Shown here: positions 20,992 through 29,342 of the stretch, piece by piece
Layout of the letters: every line of letters starts with the position of its first letter
Numbering within the stretch: the stretch's first letter is position 1
Assembly (NCBI GenBank): GCA_004551945.1
Contig: SFPN01000002.1
Span: 44,911 to 108,910, forward strand
DNA from: Clostridiales bacterium
Lineage (GTDB): Bacteria; Bacillota; Clostridia; Oscillospirales; Oscillospiraceae
Length of the DNA stretch: 64,000 nucleotides
Direction of reading: 5' to 3'
Made by a program: the position numbers and the translations under genes
The notes under the pieces: generated by a model
Database searches by the model: none
Seen by the model: the letters and a program-made list of their open reading frames with translations, nothing else
Told to the model about the DNA's origin: nothing

Positions 20992-22351
20992 CCTGCCCGG
21001 CCGGGTCCTGGCCTTTGCCCGGGAGGTCGGGATGCTCCCCCCTGGGGCCACCGTTCTGTGCGCCCTGTCCGGCGGGGCGGATTCCATGGCCCTGCTCACC
21101 TGCCTGGGGGAGCTGGCCGGGGACCAGGGCTTTACCCTTCTGGCCGCCCACTACAACCACCAGCTGCGGGGGGCGGAATCCCAGCGGGACGAGGCCTTCG
21201 TGAAAGCCTGGTGCGAAGCCCACGCCGTTCCCCTGACTGTGGGCCGGGGGGACGTGGCGGCGGAGGCCGCCAGACAGGGCCGGGGCATCGAGGAGACCGC
21301 CCGGGCCATGCGGTACGCCTTTCTGGAGGAAACCGCAAAACATGTCGGGGCGGACTGCATCGCCACCGCCCACACCGCAGACGACAACGCCGAGACCCTG
21401 CTGCTCCACCTGGTCCGGGGCACCGGCCTGGACGGGCTGGCGGGGATTCCCCCGGTGCGGGGCCCCTTCGTCCGCCCCCTGCTGGGCACCACCCGGCAGG
21501 AGATTGAGGCCTATTTGGCCCTGCGGGCCGTTCCCTGGATTCAGGACAGCTCCAACGCCGACCCGGCCTACGCCCGCAACCGCATCCGCCGGGACGTGAT
21601 GCCCGTTCTCCGGGACTTAAACCCCGCCTTTTCCCAGACCCTGGCCGCCAACCTCCGCCACATCCGGGCTGACCGGGCCTATCTGGAAGAGTTGGCGGAG
21701 CCGGTTTCCAGCAAGGCCCAATGGCAGGACGGCACCCTGGTGCTGGACGCAGCGGCCCTTTCTTCCCTCCCCCGGCCCGTGGCCGTGCGGGCGGTGAAGC
21801 AGGTGCTGGCCCGGCTGGGCCGCCACCAGATTGCCGCCGTGCACTTAGACCAGATTCTGGACCTGGCAGGCCCCTCCCACCGGCTGGACCTGCCCCAGGG
21901 GCTCACCGTTTGGCGGGCATATGAGAAGCTGGTGTTTTCCCTGGGACAATCTGACGCTCCCCCCCTTTCCCCCGTGAAAATTTTCGGGGAGGGGATCTAC
22001 CGGCTGGGGGACTGGCGGATGGAACTTCGCTCCTGCCTCTGCCCGGAGCACCCCGCCCAGGGGCCCTACCAGTGGTATCTGCGCCGGGAGGCCCTGACCT
22101 TCCCCCTGGTGGCCCGGACCCGGCAGACGGGAGACGCCCTCCGCCTGCCCGGACGGCGGCAGAAGCCCCTGAAAAAATGGTATATTGACGAAAAAATTCC
22201 CCGCCTCACCCGGGACACCCTCCCGGTGCTGGCAGACGATAAGGGCCTGGTGGCCGCCGCCGGGCTGGGCCCGGACGGGCGCCGCGCTGCCGCCCCGGGG
22301 ACCCCGGCCCTCTCCGTGGCCCTGACAAAAGACAGAGACGAAAGGACCTGA
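20975..22351 (+). CDS. tilS: tRNA(Ile)-lysidine synthase TilS
   Basis: 458 aa from the ATG at 20975 (GGAG 8 bp upstream), overlapping dnaB by 17 bp; the larger open frame starting at 20783 is antiparallel noise in the dnaB gene. PP-loop motif CALSGGADSMALL (about 28-40) binds ATP; AHTADDNAETLLLHLVRG is the second signature. C-terminal TilS domains follow. It converts C34 of tRNA-Ile(CAU) to lysidine so that AUA is read as Ile. tilS-hpt-ftsH is a conserved Firmicute cluster. Confidence 0.96.
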   Translation: MKSPTDLPGRVLAFAREVGMLPPGATVLCALSGGADSMALLTCLGELAGDQGFTLLAAHYNHQLRGAESQRDEAFVKAWCEAHAVPLTVGRGDVAAEAARQGRGIEETARAMRYAFLEETAKHVGADCIATAHTADDNAETLLLHLVRGTGLDGLAGIPPVRGPFVRPLLGTTRQEIEAYLALRAVPWIQDSSNADPAYARNRIRRDVMPVLRDLNPAFSQTLAANLRHIRADRAYLEELAEPVSSKAQWQDGTLVLDAAALSSLPRPVAVRAVKQVLARLGRHQIAAVHLDQILDLAGPSHRLDLPQGLTVWRAYEKLVFSLGQSDAPPLSPVKIFGEGIYRLGDWRMELRSCLCPEHPAQGPYQWYLRREALTFPLVARTRQTGDALRLPGRRQKPLKKWYIDEKIPRLTRDTLPVLADDKGLVAAAGLGPDGRRAAAPGTPALSVALTKDRDERT

Positions 22352-22358
22352 ACGCACT

Positions 22359-22898
22359 ATGATGGAACAGGACATGCAAGAGATCCTCTTCACCCGGGAG
22401 GAAGTGACCGCCCGCATCCGGGACCTGGCCGCCCAGATCACCAGGGACTACCAGGGCAAGAGCCCCGCAGTCATCGGTATTCTCCGGGGCTCCTTTATTT
22501 TCATGGCGGACCTGGTGCGGGAGCTGAACCTCCCCCTGACCCTGGACTTTATGTCCGCCTCCTCCTACGGCTCCGGCACCGTGAGCTCCGGCCTGGTGGA
22601 CATCAAGCTGGACACCTCCGAGCCCATCACCGGCAGGGACGTGCTGCTGGTGGAGGACATTCTGGACACCGGCAACACCCTGTCCAAGCTGGTGGCCGAG
22701 CTGAAGAAGCGCAACCCCGCCTCCATCAAGCTCTGCGTTCTCCTGGACAAGCCCGACCGGCGGACCCAGCCCATTCAGGCGGACTATGTGGGCTTCCAGA
22801 TTCCCGACGCCTTCGTGGTGGGCTGCGGCCTGGACTTTGACCAGCGCTACCGCCAGCTGCCCTACATTGGGGTCCTAAAACCCGAGATCTACGAATAA
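22359..22898 (+). CDS. hpt: Hypoxanthine(-guanine) phosphoribosyltransferase
   Basis: 179 aa, typical size. IGILRGSFIFMADLVREL is the first substrate loop; LLVEDILDTGNTL (about 96-108) is the PRPP-binding loop; QADYVGFQIPDAFVVGCGLDF is the purine-binding end. Salvages hypoxanthine and guanine to IMP and GMP. Begins 7 bp after tilS and 84 bp before ftsH. Either of two early Met codons (residue 1 or 2) could be the start. Confidence 0.96.
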   Translation: MMEQDMQEILFTREEVTARIRDLAAQITRDYQGKSPAVIGILRGSFIFMADLVRELNLPLTLDFMSASSYGSGTVSSGLVDIKLDTSEPITGRDVLLVEDILDTGNTLSKLVAELKKRNPASIKLCVLLDKPDRRTQPIQADYVGFQIPDAFVVGCGLDFDQRYRQLPYIGVLKPEIYE

Positions 22899-22982
22899 AG
22901 TGAAAGAACCCAGCCGGGGACCCGGTCCCCGATCCCATCCCCGCCGGAAGGCCCTTCCGGCCCACAAAGGAGCTGAGCACCG

Positions 22983-25016
22983 TTGAACAAAAATGCACCC
23001 CCCAGCAATCCCCTGCGCGGACTGGTTATGGTGATCTGCCTGCTGGCCCTGGTCTTCTGCGCCGCCAGCATCTTCCGCAGCACCAGCACCGGCCCGGAGT
23101 ATTCCTACGCTGACATCCGCGCGCTCTTCCAGGCGCAGCAGGTGGACAAGGTCAAGGTGGAGGGCGACACCCTGACCCTCACCCTGAAGGAGCCCAAAGA
23201 CGGCGCCAGCACCGTGACCTATCAGCTCTACAGCTTCCAGCTGTTCTACGACGACTTCAACGACATCGTGGTGGACCAGTGGGAGAAGGGCATCATTTCC
23301 GACTATGAGTATCCCGACAGCCCCTCCCCCGCCTGGATCAGCACCATCCTCACCTGGGTGGTGGTGCTGGTGATCATGGGGCTTCTGTGGTATTTCCTCT
23401 TTGTCCGCCGGAACCAGGGGGGCGGCCCCAACGCCAACCAGTTCGGCAAGGCCCGGGCCAGAACCCTGGCCGAGAGCGGCCGCCCCGTCACCTTTGCCGA
23501 CGTGGCCGGGGCCGACGAGGAGAAGGAGGAGCTGGCCGAGGTGGTGGACTTTCTCCGCCAGCCCGCCCAGTACACCCAGCTGGGCGCCCGCATCCCCAAG
23601 GGCGTGCTGCTGGTGGGCCCCCCCGGCACCGGCAAAACCCTGCTGGCCCGGGCTGTGGCCGGAGAAGCGGGCTGCCAGTACCTGTCCATCTCCGGCTCCG
23701 ACTTTGTGGAGCTGTACGTAGGCGTGGGCGCTTCCCGGGTCCGGGACCTGTTTGACCAGGCGAAGAAGAGCGCCCCCGCCATTGTGTTCATCGACGAGAT
23801 CGACGCCGTGGGCCGCCAGAGAGGCACCGGCCTGGGGGGCGGTCACGACGAACGGGAGCAGACCCTGAACCAGCTGCTGGTGGAGATGGACGGCTTTGCC
23901 TCCAACGAGGGGGTCATCGTCCTGGCCGCCACCAACCGGGCGGACATTCTGGACCCCGCCCTGCTGCGCCCCGGCCGGTTTGACCGGCAGATCTATGTGG
24001 GCCTGCCGGACATCAAGGGCCGGGAGGATATCCTCCGGGTCCACGCCCGGAACAAGCCCCTGGCGGAGGACGTGGACCTGCACACCGTGGCCCAGGCCAC
24101 CGTGGGCTTTACCGGCGCGGACCTGGAGAACCTGCTCAACGAAGCGGCTCTGCTCTCCGCCCGGATGAAGCAGCCCTTCATCCGCATGAACACCCTCCAC
24201 GAGGCCATGCTGAAGGTCATCGCCGGCCCGGAGAAGAAGAGCCGGGTGGTCTCCCCCCTGGCCCGGAAGCTCACCGCCTATCACGAGGCCGGCCACGCCG
24301 TGGTGATCCACGAGCTGGAGACCCAGGACCCCGTCCATCAGATCACCATCATTCCCCGTGGCCCTGCGGGGGGCATGACCATCTCCCTGCCCGAGGAGGA
24401 CCGGATGTACCAGTCCCGCCGGGAGCTCCAGGAGCGCATCTGCACCTGCCTGGGCGGCCGGGTGGCCGAGGAGCTGGTGCTGGGGGATATCTCCACCGGC
24501 GCATCCAGCGATTTGCAGACCGCCACCTCCATCGCCCGGAGCATGGTGATGAAGTACGGCATGAGCGACCGGCTGGGGGCCATCTGCTACGACAGCGAGC
24601 AAGAGGTCTTCATCGGCCGGAGCATGTCCCAGGCCCGGGCCTACTCGGAAGAGGTGGCCGGTCTCATCGACGAGGAGATCAAGGCCATCCTGGACGGGGC
24701 CTACCGCCGGTGCCAGGAGATTCTCTCCTCCCACCGGGAAGAGCTGGAGCGCACCGCCCGGTACCTGCTGGAGTTTGAGACCATGCCCGCCAAGGACTTC
24801 GCCCTGGTCTTTGACGACCCCCAGGCCCTGGAAACCCGGGAGGCCCATCTGCGGGTCCAGCGGGAGCGGAAGGCCCGGGAGGAGGCCGAGGAACAGGCCC
24901 GCATCCAGGCCGAGCAGGAGGCCGAAACCGCCCGCCGCCTGCGGGAGGCAGACGAAATTCTCCACGGCAAGGAGCCGGAGGAGCCCCAGAAGCCCGACGC
25001 CCCGGACCCCTTCTGA
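22983..25016 (+). CDS. ftsH: ATP-dependent zinc metalloprotease FtsH
   Basis: 677 aa, TTG start with AAGGAG upstream. Two N-terminal membrane spans (about 12-32 and 118-140) flank an extracytoplasmic domain. AAA+ module: Walker A GPPGTGKT (about 212-219), Walker B IVFIDEIDAVGRQR, SRH region NRADILDPALLRPGRFDRQ. Zinc protease motif HEAGH (about 433-437). The C-terminus is a long charged coiled-coil tail rich in Arg/Glu/Ala. It degrades unassembled membrane proteins and regulators; hexameric at the membrane. A terminator follows. Confidence 0.98.
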   Translation: MNKNAPPSNPLRGLVMVICLLALVFCAASIFRSTSTGPEYSYADIRALFQAQQVDKVKVEGDTLTLTLKEPKDGASTVTYQLYSFQLFYDDFNDIVVDQWEKGIISDYEYPDSPSPAWISTILTWVVVLVIMGLLWYFLFVRRNQGGGPNANQFGKARARTLAESGRPVTFADVAGADEEKEELAEVVDFLRQPAQYTQLGARIPKGVLLVGPPGTGKTLLARAVAGEAGCQYLSISGSDFVELYVGVGASRVRDLFDQAKKSAPAIVFIDEIDAVGRQRGTGLGGGHDEREQTLNQLLVEMDGFASNEGVIVLAATNRADILDPALLRPGRFDRQIYVGLPDIKGREDILRVHARNKPLAEDVDLHTVAQATVGFTGADLENLLNEAALLSARMKQPFIRMNTLHEAMLKVIAGPEKKSRVVSPLARKLTAYHEAGHAVVIHELETQDPVHQITIIPRGPAGGMTISLPEEDRMYQSRRELQERICTCLGGRVAEELVLGDISTGASSDLQTATSIARSMVMKYGMSDRLGAICYDSEQEVFIGRSMSQARAYSEEVAGLIDEEIKAILDGAYRRCQEILSSHREELERTARYLLEFETMPAKDFALVFDDPQALETREAHLRVQRERKAREEAEEQARIQAEQEAETARRLREADEILHGKEPEEPQKPDAPDPF

Positions 25017-25101
25017 ACCTGCGCAACCAAAAAGACTGCCCCGGAGGGTTCTTGTGAACCGTATCCCGTCAAGCGGACAGTGAAAAACTATAAAATTCCC
25101 C

Positions 25102-25133
25102 GGCCAGCAGACATGCGCTGCTGGCCGCTTTTT
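25102..25133 (+). terminator. Rho-independent terminator after ftsH
   Basis: Stem GGCCAGCAG / CTGCTGGCC with 7-nt loop, then GCTTTTTAT. Its end touches the tail of the IS3 relic on the other strand. Confidence 0.75.
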
Positions 25134-25463
25134 ATGCGGCCAGAGATAGCCGGTGCTTTTCCATTGGCGGCAAAACACCCAAATTGCGCTGCACCCGTCT
25201 GGTATTGTAATAACGGATATAGCTTTCCTACTGATTCTTGATTCAAAAATTGAATCAGGAATCCCGTGTGCTGCGCACACTCGCATCGTGCTCACGCACG
25301 CTGCGCCGGTCACAGAGATCCCAAATGGCACTCAGATAGAGTTCATACCACTTGAATTCTGTTACATCGGTGAGCCACTTCTCATTGGGCTTTGCGGCAT
25401 AAAATTGCCTGTCCAATGGATACCGTGGTCATGACGCAGATCGTCATTAAGCCTCCGGCAGCC
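25132..25463 (-). pseudogene. Decayed IS3-family transposase OrfB fragments
   Basis: Read on the minus strand, three pieces of an IS3 OrfB survive in three different frames: GCRRLNDDLRHDHGI (25410-25463), then YPLDRQFYAAKPNEKWLTDVT, the region of the first catalytic Asp, with LYLSAIWDLCDR (about 25300-25409), then the C-terminal YIRYYNTRRVQRNLGVLPP ending at the TAA at 25132. Most of the DDE core between the second and third pieces is deleted. The GC content is lower than the flanks. The element is dead; its terminal repeats could not be fixed with confidence. Confidence 0.8.
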
Positions 25464-25667
25464 CTTGTCCGGGCTTTCTGCTTTGTGACATGAAAATGCT
25501 CCCTCCATGATTGACAGCGTTTTATTTCACGGTCTCTCATAGAGGGAGCATAGCACCTGGTCCCGGGGCTGTCAGTCTGTCGAAGAAGGCGGCGCCTTTT
25601 CCGGCAAGAGAGGATGGCAGTCCGCTGCGCGCAGGGTCTGTGCAGTCTGCGTCCGGTCTTTTTGCGG
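25464..25667. other. Intergenic remnant with inverted repeat and interspersed repeat
   Basis: Contains an inverted repeat GCTCCCTC...GAGGGAGC (25498-25549) that may derive from the IS, and at 25575-25640 a copy of a hairpin repeat also found at 59780-59848. No coding frame recognised. Confidence 0.5.
25575..25640 (-). repeat. Interspersed hairpin repeat, copy B
   Basis: On the minus strand the segment starting CCTGCGCGCAGCGGACTGC and containing CGGAAAAGGC...GCCTTCTTCGACAG aligns over about 65 nt with 59785-59848 on the plus strand with roughly 85 percent identity by eye. It lies just downstream of the nitrilase gene and could act as its terminator. Confidence 0.65.
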
Positions 25668-26489
25668 TTACCTGAGCCGCTCGGTCCGGTACAGATCGGT
25701 CCGGCGGCCGGCCAGGATGGGGATCTGGCCCCGGTATTTGTCCAGGTCGTTCAGGTCAATGTCCGTTACAATGACCCCTTCCTTCTCGTCCAGCTGGGCA
25801 ACGATGGTCCCCCAGGGGTCGCACACCAGGGAGTGGCCGTAGGCCACGTAAGAGGCGTTTACGTCCCGGGCAGGGGAGCAGCCGGCCACGAAGCACTGGT
25901 TGTCCAGCGCCCGCATCCGGAAGGCCAGGTCCCAGTGGAGGGGGCCGGTGGTCATGTTGAAGGCGGCGGGAATGACAATCAGCTGGGCCCCCAGGTCCCC
26001 CATCACCCGGAAGAAGTCGGAAAAGCGGATGTCGAAGCAGATGGCCACCCCCAGCTTCCCCAGGGGGGTGTCCACCACGGTGAAGGAGTCCCCGGCGGTG
26101 AGGGTGTCCGACTCCATGAACCGCTGCCCCCCGGGCACGTCAATGTCAAACAGGTGGACCTTCCGGTGGCGGCCCAGCTCCTTGCCCTCGGGGGAGAAGA
26201 TGTAGCTGGTGTTGTAGATCTTTCCGTCCTCCAGCTCCGGCACCGAGCCACCCACCAGCCAGATCCCCAGCTCTTTGGCGATCCCCGACAAGAACTGCCA
26301 GGTCTCTCCCCCGGCAGGCTCTCCATAGAGGGGGAAGCAGGCGTTTTCATAGGGGCAGTTGAACATCTCCGGCAGCACGGCCAGGTTCGCCCCCCGGTCC
26401 GCCGCCTGACGGAGCAGCGTCTCCGCCCGGCGGAGGTTGGCAGCCTTGTCCCCGGTCACCTGCATCTGGCACAAACCCAATTTGAACAT
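25668..26489 (-). CDS. Carbon-nitrogen hydrolase (nitrilase superfamily, omega-amidase-like)
   Basis: 273 aa from the ATG at 26489, preceded by AAGGAG. The catalytic triad is visible: Glu in LAVLPEMFNCPY, Lys in HRKVHLFDID, Cys in LGVAICFDIRFSDFF. The pattern FDIDVPGG and CFDIRFSDFFR is closest to Nit2/omega-amidase proteins, which deaminate 2-oxoglutaramate or 2-oxosuccinamate; some relatives are amidases of other small amides. Monocistronic as seen. Confidence 0.9.
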   Translation of the reverse strand: MFKLGLCQMQVTGDKAANLRRAETLLRQAADRGANLAVLPEMFNCPYENACFPLYGEPAGGETWQFLSGIAKELGIWLVGGSVPELEDGKIYNTSYIFSPEGKELGRHRKVHLFDIDVPGGQRFMESDTLTAGDSFTVVDTPLGKLGVAICFDIRFSDFFRVMGDLGAQLIVIPAAFNMTTGPLHWDLAFRMRALDNQCFVAGCSPARDVNASYVAYGHSLVCDPWGTIVAQLDEKEGVIVTDIDLNDLDKYRGQIPILAGRRTDLYRTERLR

Positions 26490-26574
26490 AGACAGTCTCC
26501 TTTCTGCGGGGTTCTTTGGTTTGATGCTACCATATTTCCCGGCCGGACGCAAGAAAAGCCCGGGCTTCTTTCCA

Positions 26575-26602
26575 TTGCAATCCCTGTTTTTTAGAGTATA
26601 AT
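26575..26602 (+). promoter_or_regulatory. Sigma-A promoter for the LTA-synthase-like gene
   Basis: TTGCAA (26575-26580), 16-bp spacer, TATAAT (26597-26602), 43 bp before the start codon. Confidence 0.65.
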
Positions 26603-26645
26603 AGACGGTAAGACCACAAAACTAACACAAAAAGGAACCACACCT

Positions 26646-28481
26646 ATGAGCCGACGATTCTTCTCCCGGGGACCGCTCCTGTGCCTGGGGACCATCCTGC
26701 TGGTCCCGGTGGTGGTGCTCTATCTCACCCAGGTGATCTGGCTGGAGAGCCTCTCCGCCCCCTTCCCCTGGCTGGTCTCCCATCCCGCGGCCGTGGGGCT
26801 GTTCTGGGTGATCTTCTCCAGCTTCTGCCTCACCCTGTACGGGTTCTCCCGCCGGGTCCTGCCCTCTTACCTGCCCGCCGCCGTTGTGCTCCTGCTGCTC
26901 AGCCACGCCAGCTGGTGCAAAATGAAAATCAACGGCGCGCCCATCCAGCTCAGCGACTTTACCCTGCTGGGAAACATCAAGGACATCACTGGCTTTGCCG
27001 CAAACCAGCTGCTGCCCAGCCCTCCGGCCCTGGCGGCGGCCGCCATTACCCTTTTGCTCTTCGTCTTTCTGGGCAGAATGGAGAAGCACTGGCGTCTGCC
27101 CCCCGGACCGGGCCTTGCCATCGGGGGCGTGGCCATGGCCCTGTTCTTCTCCCTGTTCTACCCCGGCACCCTCCAAAGCGCCGCCGCGGCTCTGGATGAG
27201 GGCTGCGCGGACCAGGTGGAGCGAAACGACCGGGCTGGTGTGGCTCTGGGGGTCTACACCGCCTGGGCCACCCGCCAGCTGGCGGAGAGCGGCGGGAACG
27301 ACGCGGACGACGCGGAGCTGGCCCAGCGCTTTCTGGCGGACGCCCAGGCCCCCGGGGAGACCCTCTCCCTGGAGGAGGCCCCCGACATCATCTTCATCGT
27401 CTCCGAGAGCTTCTTCGACGTGACCCGCCTGCCGGGGCTGACCTTCCAGGAGGACCCCCTGCCGGTGTTCCACGCCCTGTCGGAGACCTGCACCAACGGC
27501 CGGTTCTTGTCCAACACCTACGGCGGCGGCACCGGCTACGTGGAGATGGAGATGTTCACGGGCCTCACCTCCTCCCTGCTGCGGGAGGGGGACACCCTGA
27601 GCACCCTGGACCTGACCTGCTACCGGAACCTGCCCACCACCGTCCGCTGCCTGCGGCAGCTGGGCTACGACGCCGTGGCGGTCCACTCCCACGACGCCAA
27701 GCTCTACAACCGCGCCAACGTCTACCCCGCCATCGGCTTCCAGGAGATGCTCTTCCAGGACGACTTTCTCACCCAGCCGGAGCGCAGGGGGGACTTCGTC
27801 TCCGACGAATCCTTCGCCCGGGAGCTCATCGCCCGGTACGAGGCCCGGGACCCCGATGTCCCCTTCTTCCTCTACGGCCTGTCCATGGAAAACCACCAGT
27901 CCTACTACCCGGAGAAGTTCGGGGAATCCTCCGGCTACCCCGCCCAGTGCGGCCAGCTCTCCGGCCAGGACCTGGCCATTCTGGACAGCCTGGTGTACGG
28001 CCTGCACGACGCGGATGCGTCCCTGGGAATCCTGACAGACTACTTCTCCCAGGCAGACCGGCCGGTGCTGCTGGTCTTTGTGGGGGATCATCTCCCCTCC
28101 CTGAACCTGTCCGACGGGGTGTCCATCTACACCCACCTGGGGGTCTCCCCCACGGAGGAGTCCTCCGACTGGGACCCGGCCACCCTCATGGACATTCTCT
28201 CCACCGACTACCTGATCTGGACCAACTACGAGACCGCCGCCCAGCCGGACCGGATGGAGAGCTGCACCTTCCTGGGCCTGCACACCCTCCAGCGGGCGGG
28301 CCTGCCCTTAAACGACTACTTCTCCTGGCTGGCGGAGGAGATCTCCCCCAACATGCTGCTGTCCCGGAACCGGTTCTTTGCCGACGGGGCGGGCAATGCC
28401 TACTATCACATTGCCCCGGAGACCCAGGTCATGCTGGACCGGTACACCGCGGTGGAGCGCAGCCTGCTCTACAGCCAGTAA
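26646..28481 (+). CDS. LTA synthase-like sulfatase/phosphoglycerol transferase
   Basis: 611 aa. Five N-terminal membrane spans (about 1-175) followed by an extracellular alkaline-phosphatase-fold domain. DIIFIVSESFFDVT supplies the first metal ligand; the catalytic Thr is probably in YGGGTGYVEMEMFTG; HSHDAKLYNR and LVFVGDHLPSL are the later metal sites. This is the LtaS/MdoB-type family that transfers glycerol phosphate or phosphoethanolamine to lipids or glycans at the outer face of the membrane. Exact acceptor unknown. The next gene may be co-transcribed. Confidence 0.9.
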   Translation: MSRRFFSRGPLLCLGTILLVPVVVLYLTQVIWLESLSAPFPWLVSHPAAVGLFWVIFSSFCLTLYGFSRRVLPSYLPAAVVLLLLSHASWCKMKINGAPIQLSDFTLLGNIKDITGFAANQLLPSPPALAAAAITLLLFVFLGRMEKHWRLPPGPGLAIGGVAMALFFSLFYPGTLQSAAAALDEGCADQVERNDRAGVALGVYTAWATRQLAESGGNDADDAELAQRFLADAQAPGETLSLEEAPDIIFIVSESFFDVTRLPGLTFQEDPLPVFHALSETCTNGRFLSNTYGGGTGYVEMEMFTGLTSSLLREGDTLSTLDLTCYRNLPTTVRCLRQLGYDAVAVHSHDAKLYNRANVYPAIGFQEMLFQDDFLTQPERRGDFVSDESFARELIARYEARDPDVPFFLYGLSMENHQSYYPEKFGESSGYPAQCGQLSGQDLAILDSLVYGLHDADASLGILTDYFSQADRPVLLVFVGDHLPSLNLSDGVSIYTHLGVSPTEESSDWDPATLMDILSTDYLIWTNYETAAQPDRMESCTFLGLHTLQRAGLPLNDYFSWLAEEISPNMLLSRNRFFADGAGNAYYHIAPETQVMLDRYTAVERSLLYSQ

Positions 28482-28522
28482 CCTTGTAACCACCATCCAT
28501 TCATCAACAAGGAGGAATGATT

Positions 28523-29110
28523 ATGGACGCAAAAAACAATGCCCACCGCCAGGCCCTGGCGGAGCAGGCAGTGGAAGTTTTGAACCGCTACACCGGCTTT
28601 TCCTCGAAGTATCAGGTGAGCTTCTCCCTGGCCCAGCCCACGGAGGAGGGCCTGCCCCGGATCACCGGCAGGCTGGAGCGGTCCGACGGCGCCCCCATTG
28701 CCGGCAGCGACGATCCCATGGATCAGAAGTTTGCCCACCTGAAGGACCAGACCATCGCCATCCGCCCCTTCTACTACCCCATGATGAAGGCGGAGTTTGA
28801 CGAGACCGAAGCCAACGAGTTTACCGCCGTGGACTTTGACTACGCCGCCATCATCGGCTACCGGAAGGACGAGGAGGGAAACTACTATATCAAGACCCTG
28901 TACTTCCCCCCCACGGACGCCCTGCTGGACCGCCAGCAGCCCGGGGAGGACGGGGTGTGGCGGAAGCTCCCCCTGGCCACCTTCAACTCCCACCAGCTGA
29001 GCCTGGACCCCCGCCAGAAGTTCGCCCGGTTCCTCTACCTGGCCGAGCGTATGAGCGAGGCTTTGGAGTACCAGTACGACAAGTGCGGGTTCTTTTTCAG
29101 CAATCCCTGA
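28523..29110 (+). CDS. Hypothetical cytoplasmic protein (195 aa)
   Basis: No signal peptide or membrane span. Start at 28523 chosen because AAGGAGG is 7 bp upstream; an ATG at 28517 would be too close. The protein is acidic and Tyr-rich in its middle (AVDFDYAAIIGYRKDEEGNYYIK) and ends in a Cys-Gly-Phe-Phe-Phe tail. It follows the LTA-synthase-like gene by 41 bp and ends at a strong terminator, so the two probably form an operon. Family not recognised. Confidence 0.75.
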   Translation: MDAKNNAHRQALAEQAVEVLNRYTGFSSKYQVSFSLAQPTEEGLPRITGRLERSDGAPIAGSDDPMDQKFAHLKDQTIAIRPFYYPMMKAEFDETEANEFTAVDFDYAAIIGYRKDEEGNYYIKTLYFPPTDALLDRQQPGEDGVWRKLPLATFNSHQLSLDPRQKFARFLYLAERMSEALEYQYDKCGFFFSNP

Positions 29111-29121
29111 GACAGGCACAC

Positions 29122-29155
29122 CGCCCTGCCGGAACCCCCGGCAGGGCGTTTTTTT
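29122..29155 (+). terminator. Rho-independent terminator
   Basis: Stem CGCCCTGCCGG / CCGGCAGGGCG, loop of 5 nt, then seven T. Confidence 0.93.
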
Positions 29156-29249
29156 CCCGCGGCGTGAGGTGGATGCCCTGTAGGGCGGGGGCTTGCTCCC
29201 AACCGGCAGGCGAAGGTTTTTTTGTTTCCAAAACGTAAGAAAAATAGGG

Positions 29250-29278
29250 TGGTAATCCCACCGGGAATCAGGTATAAT
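29250..29278 (+). promoter_or_regulatory. Probable promoter for the SLH 5'-nucleotidase gene
   Basis: TATAAT at 29273-29278 with a weak -35 (TGGTAA at 29250-29255, 17-bp spacer). The -35 side overlaps a small hairpin GGTGGTAATCCCACC. Confidence 0.45.
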
Positions 29279-29342
29279 GACTATACCCCTGGAAAGTCTA
29301 TTTTTATGGTCTTTTCAGAATACCAAATTAGGAGGATCAACT

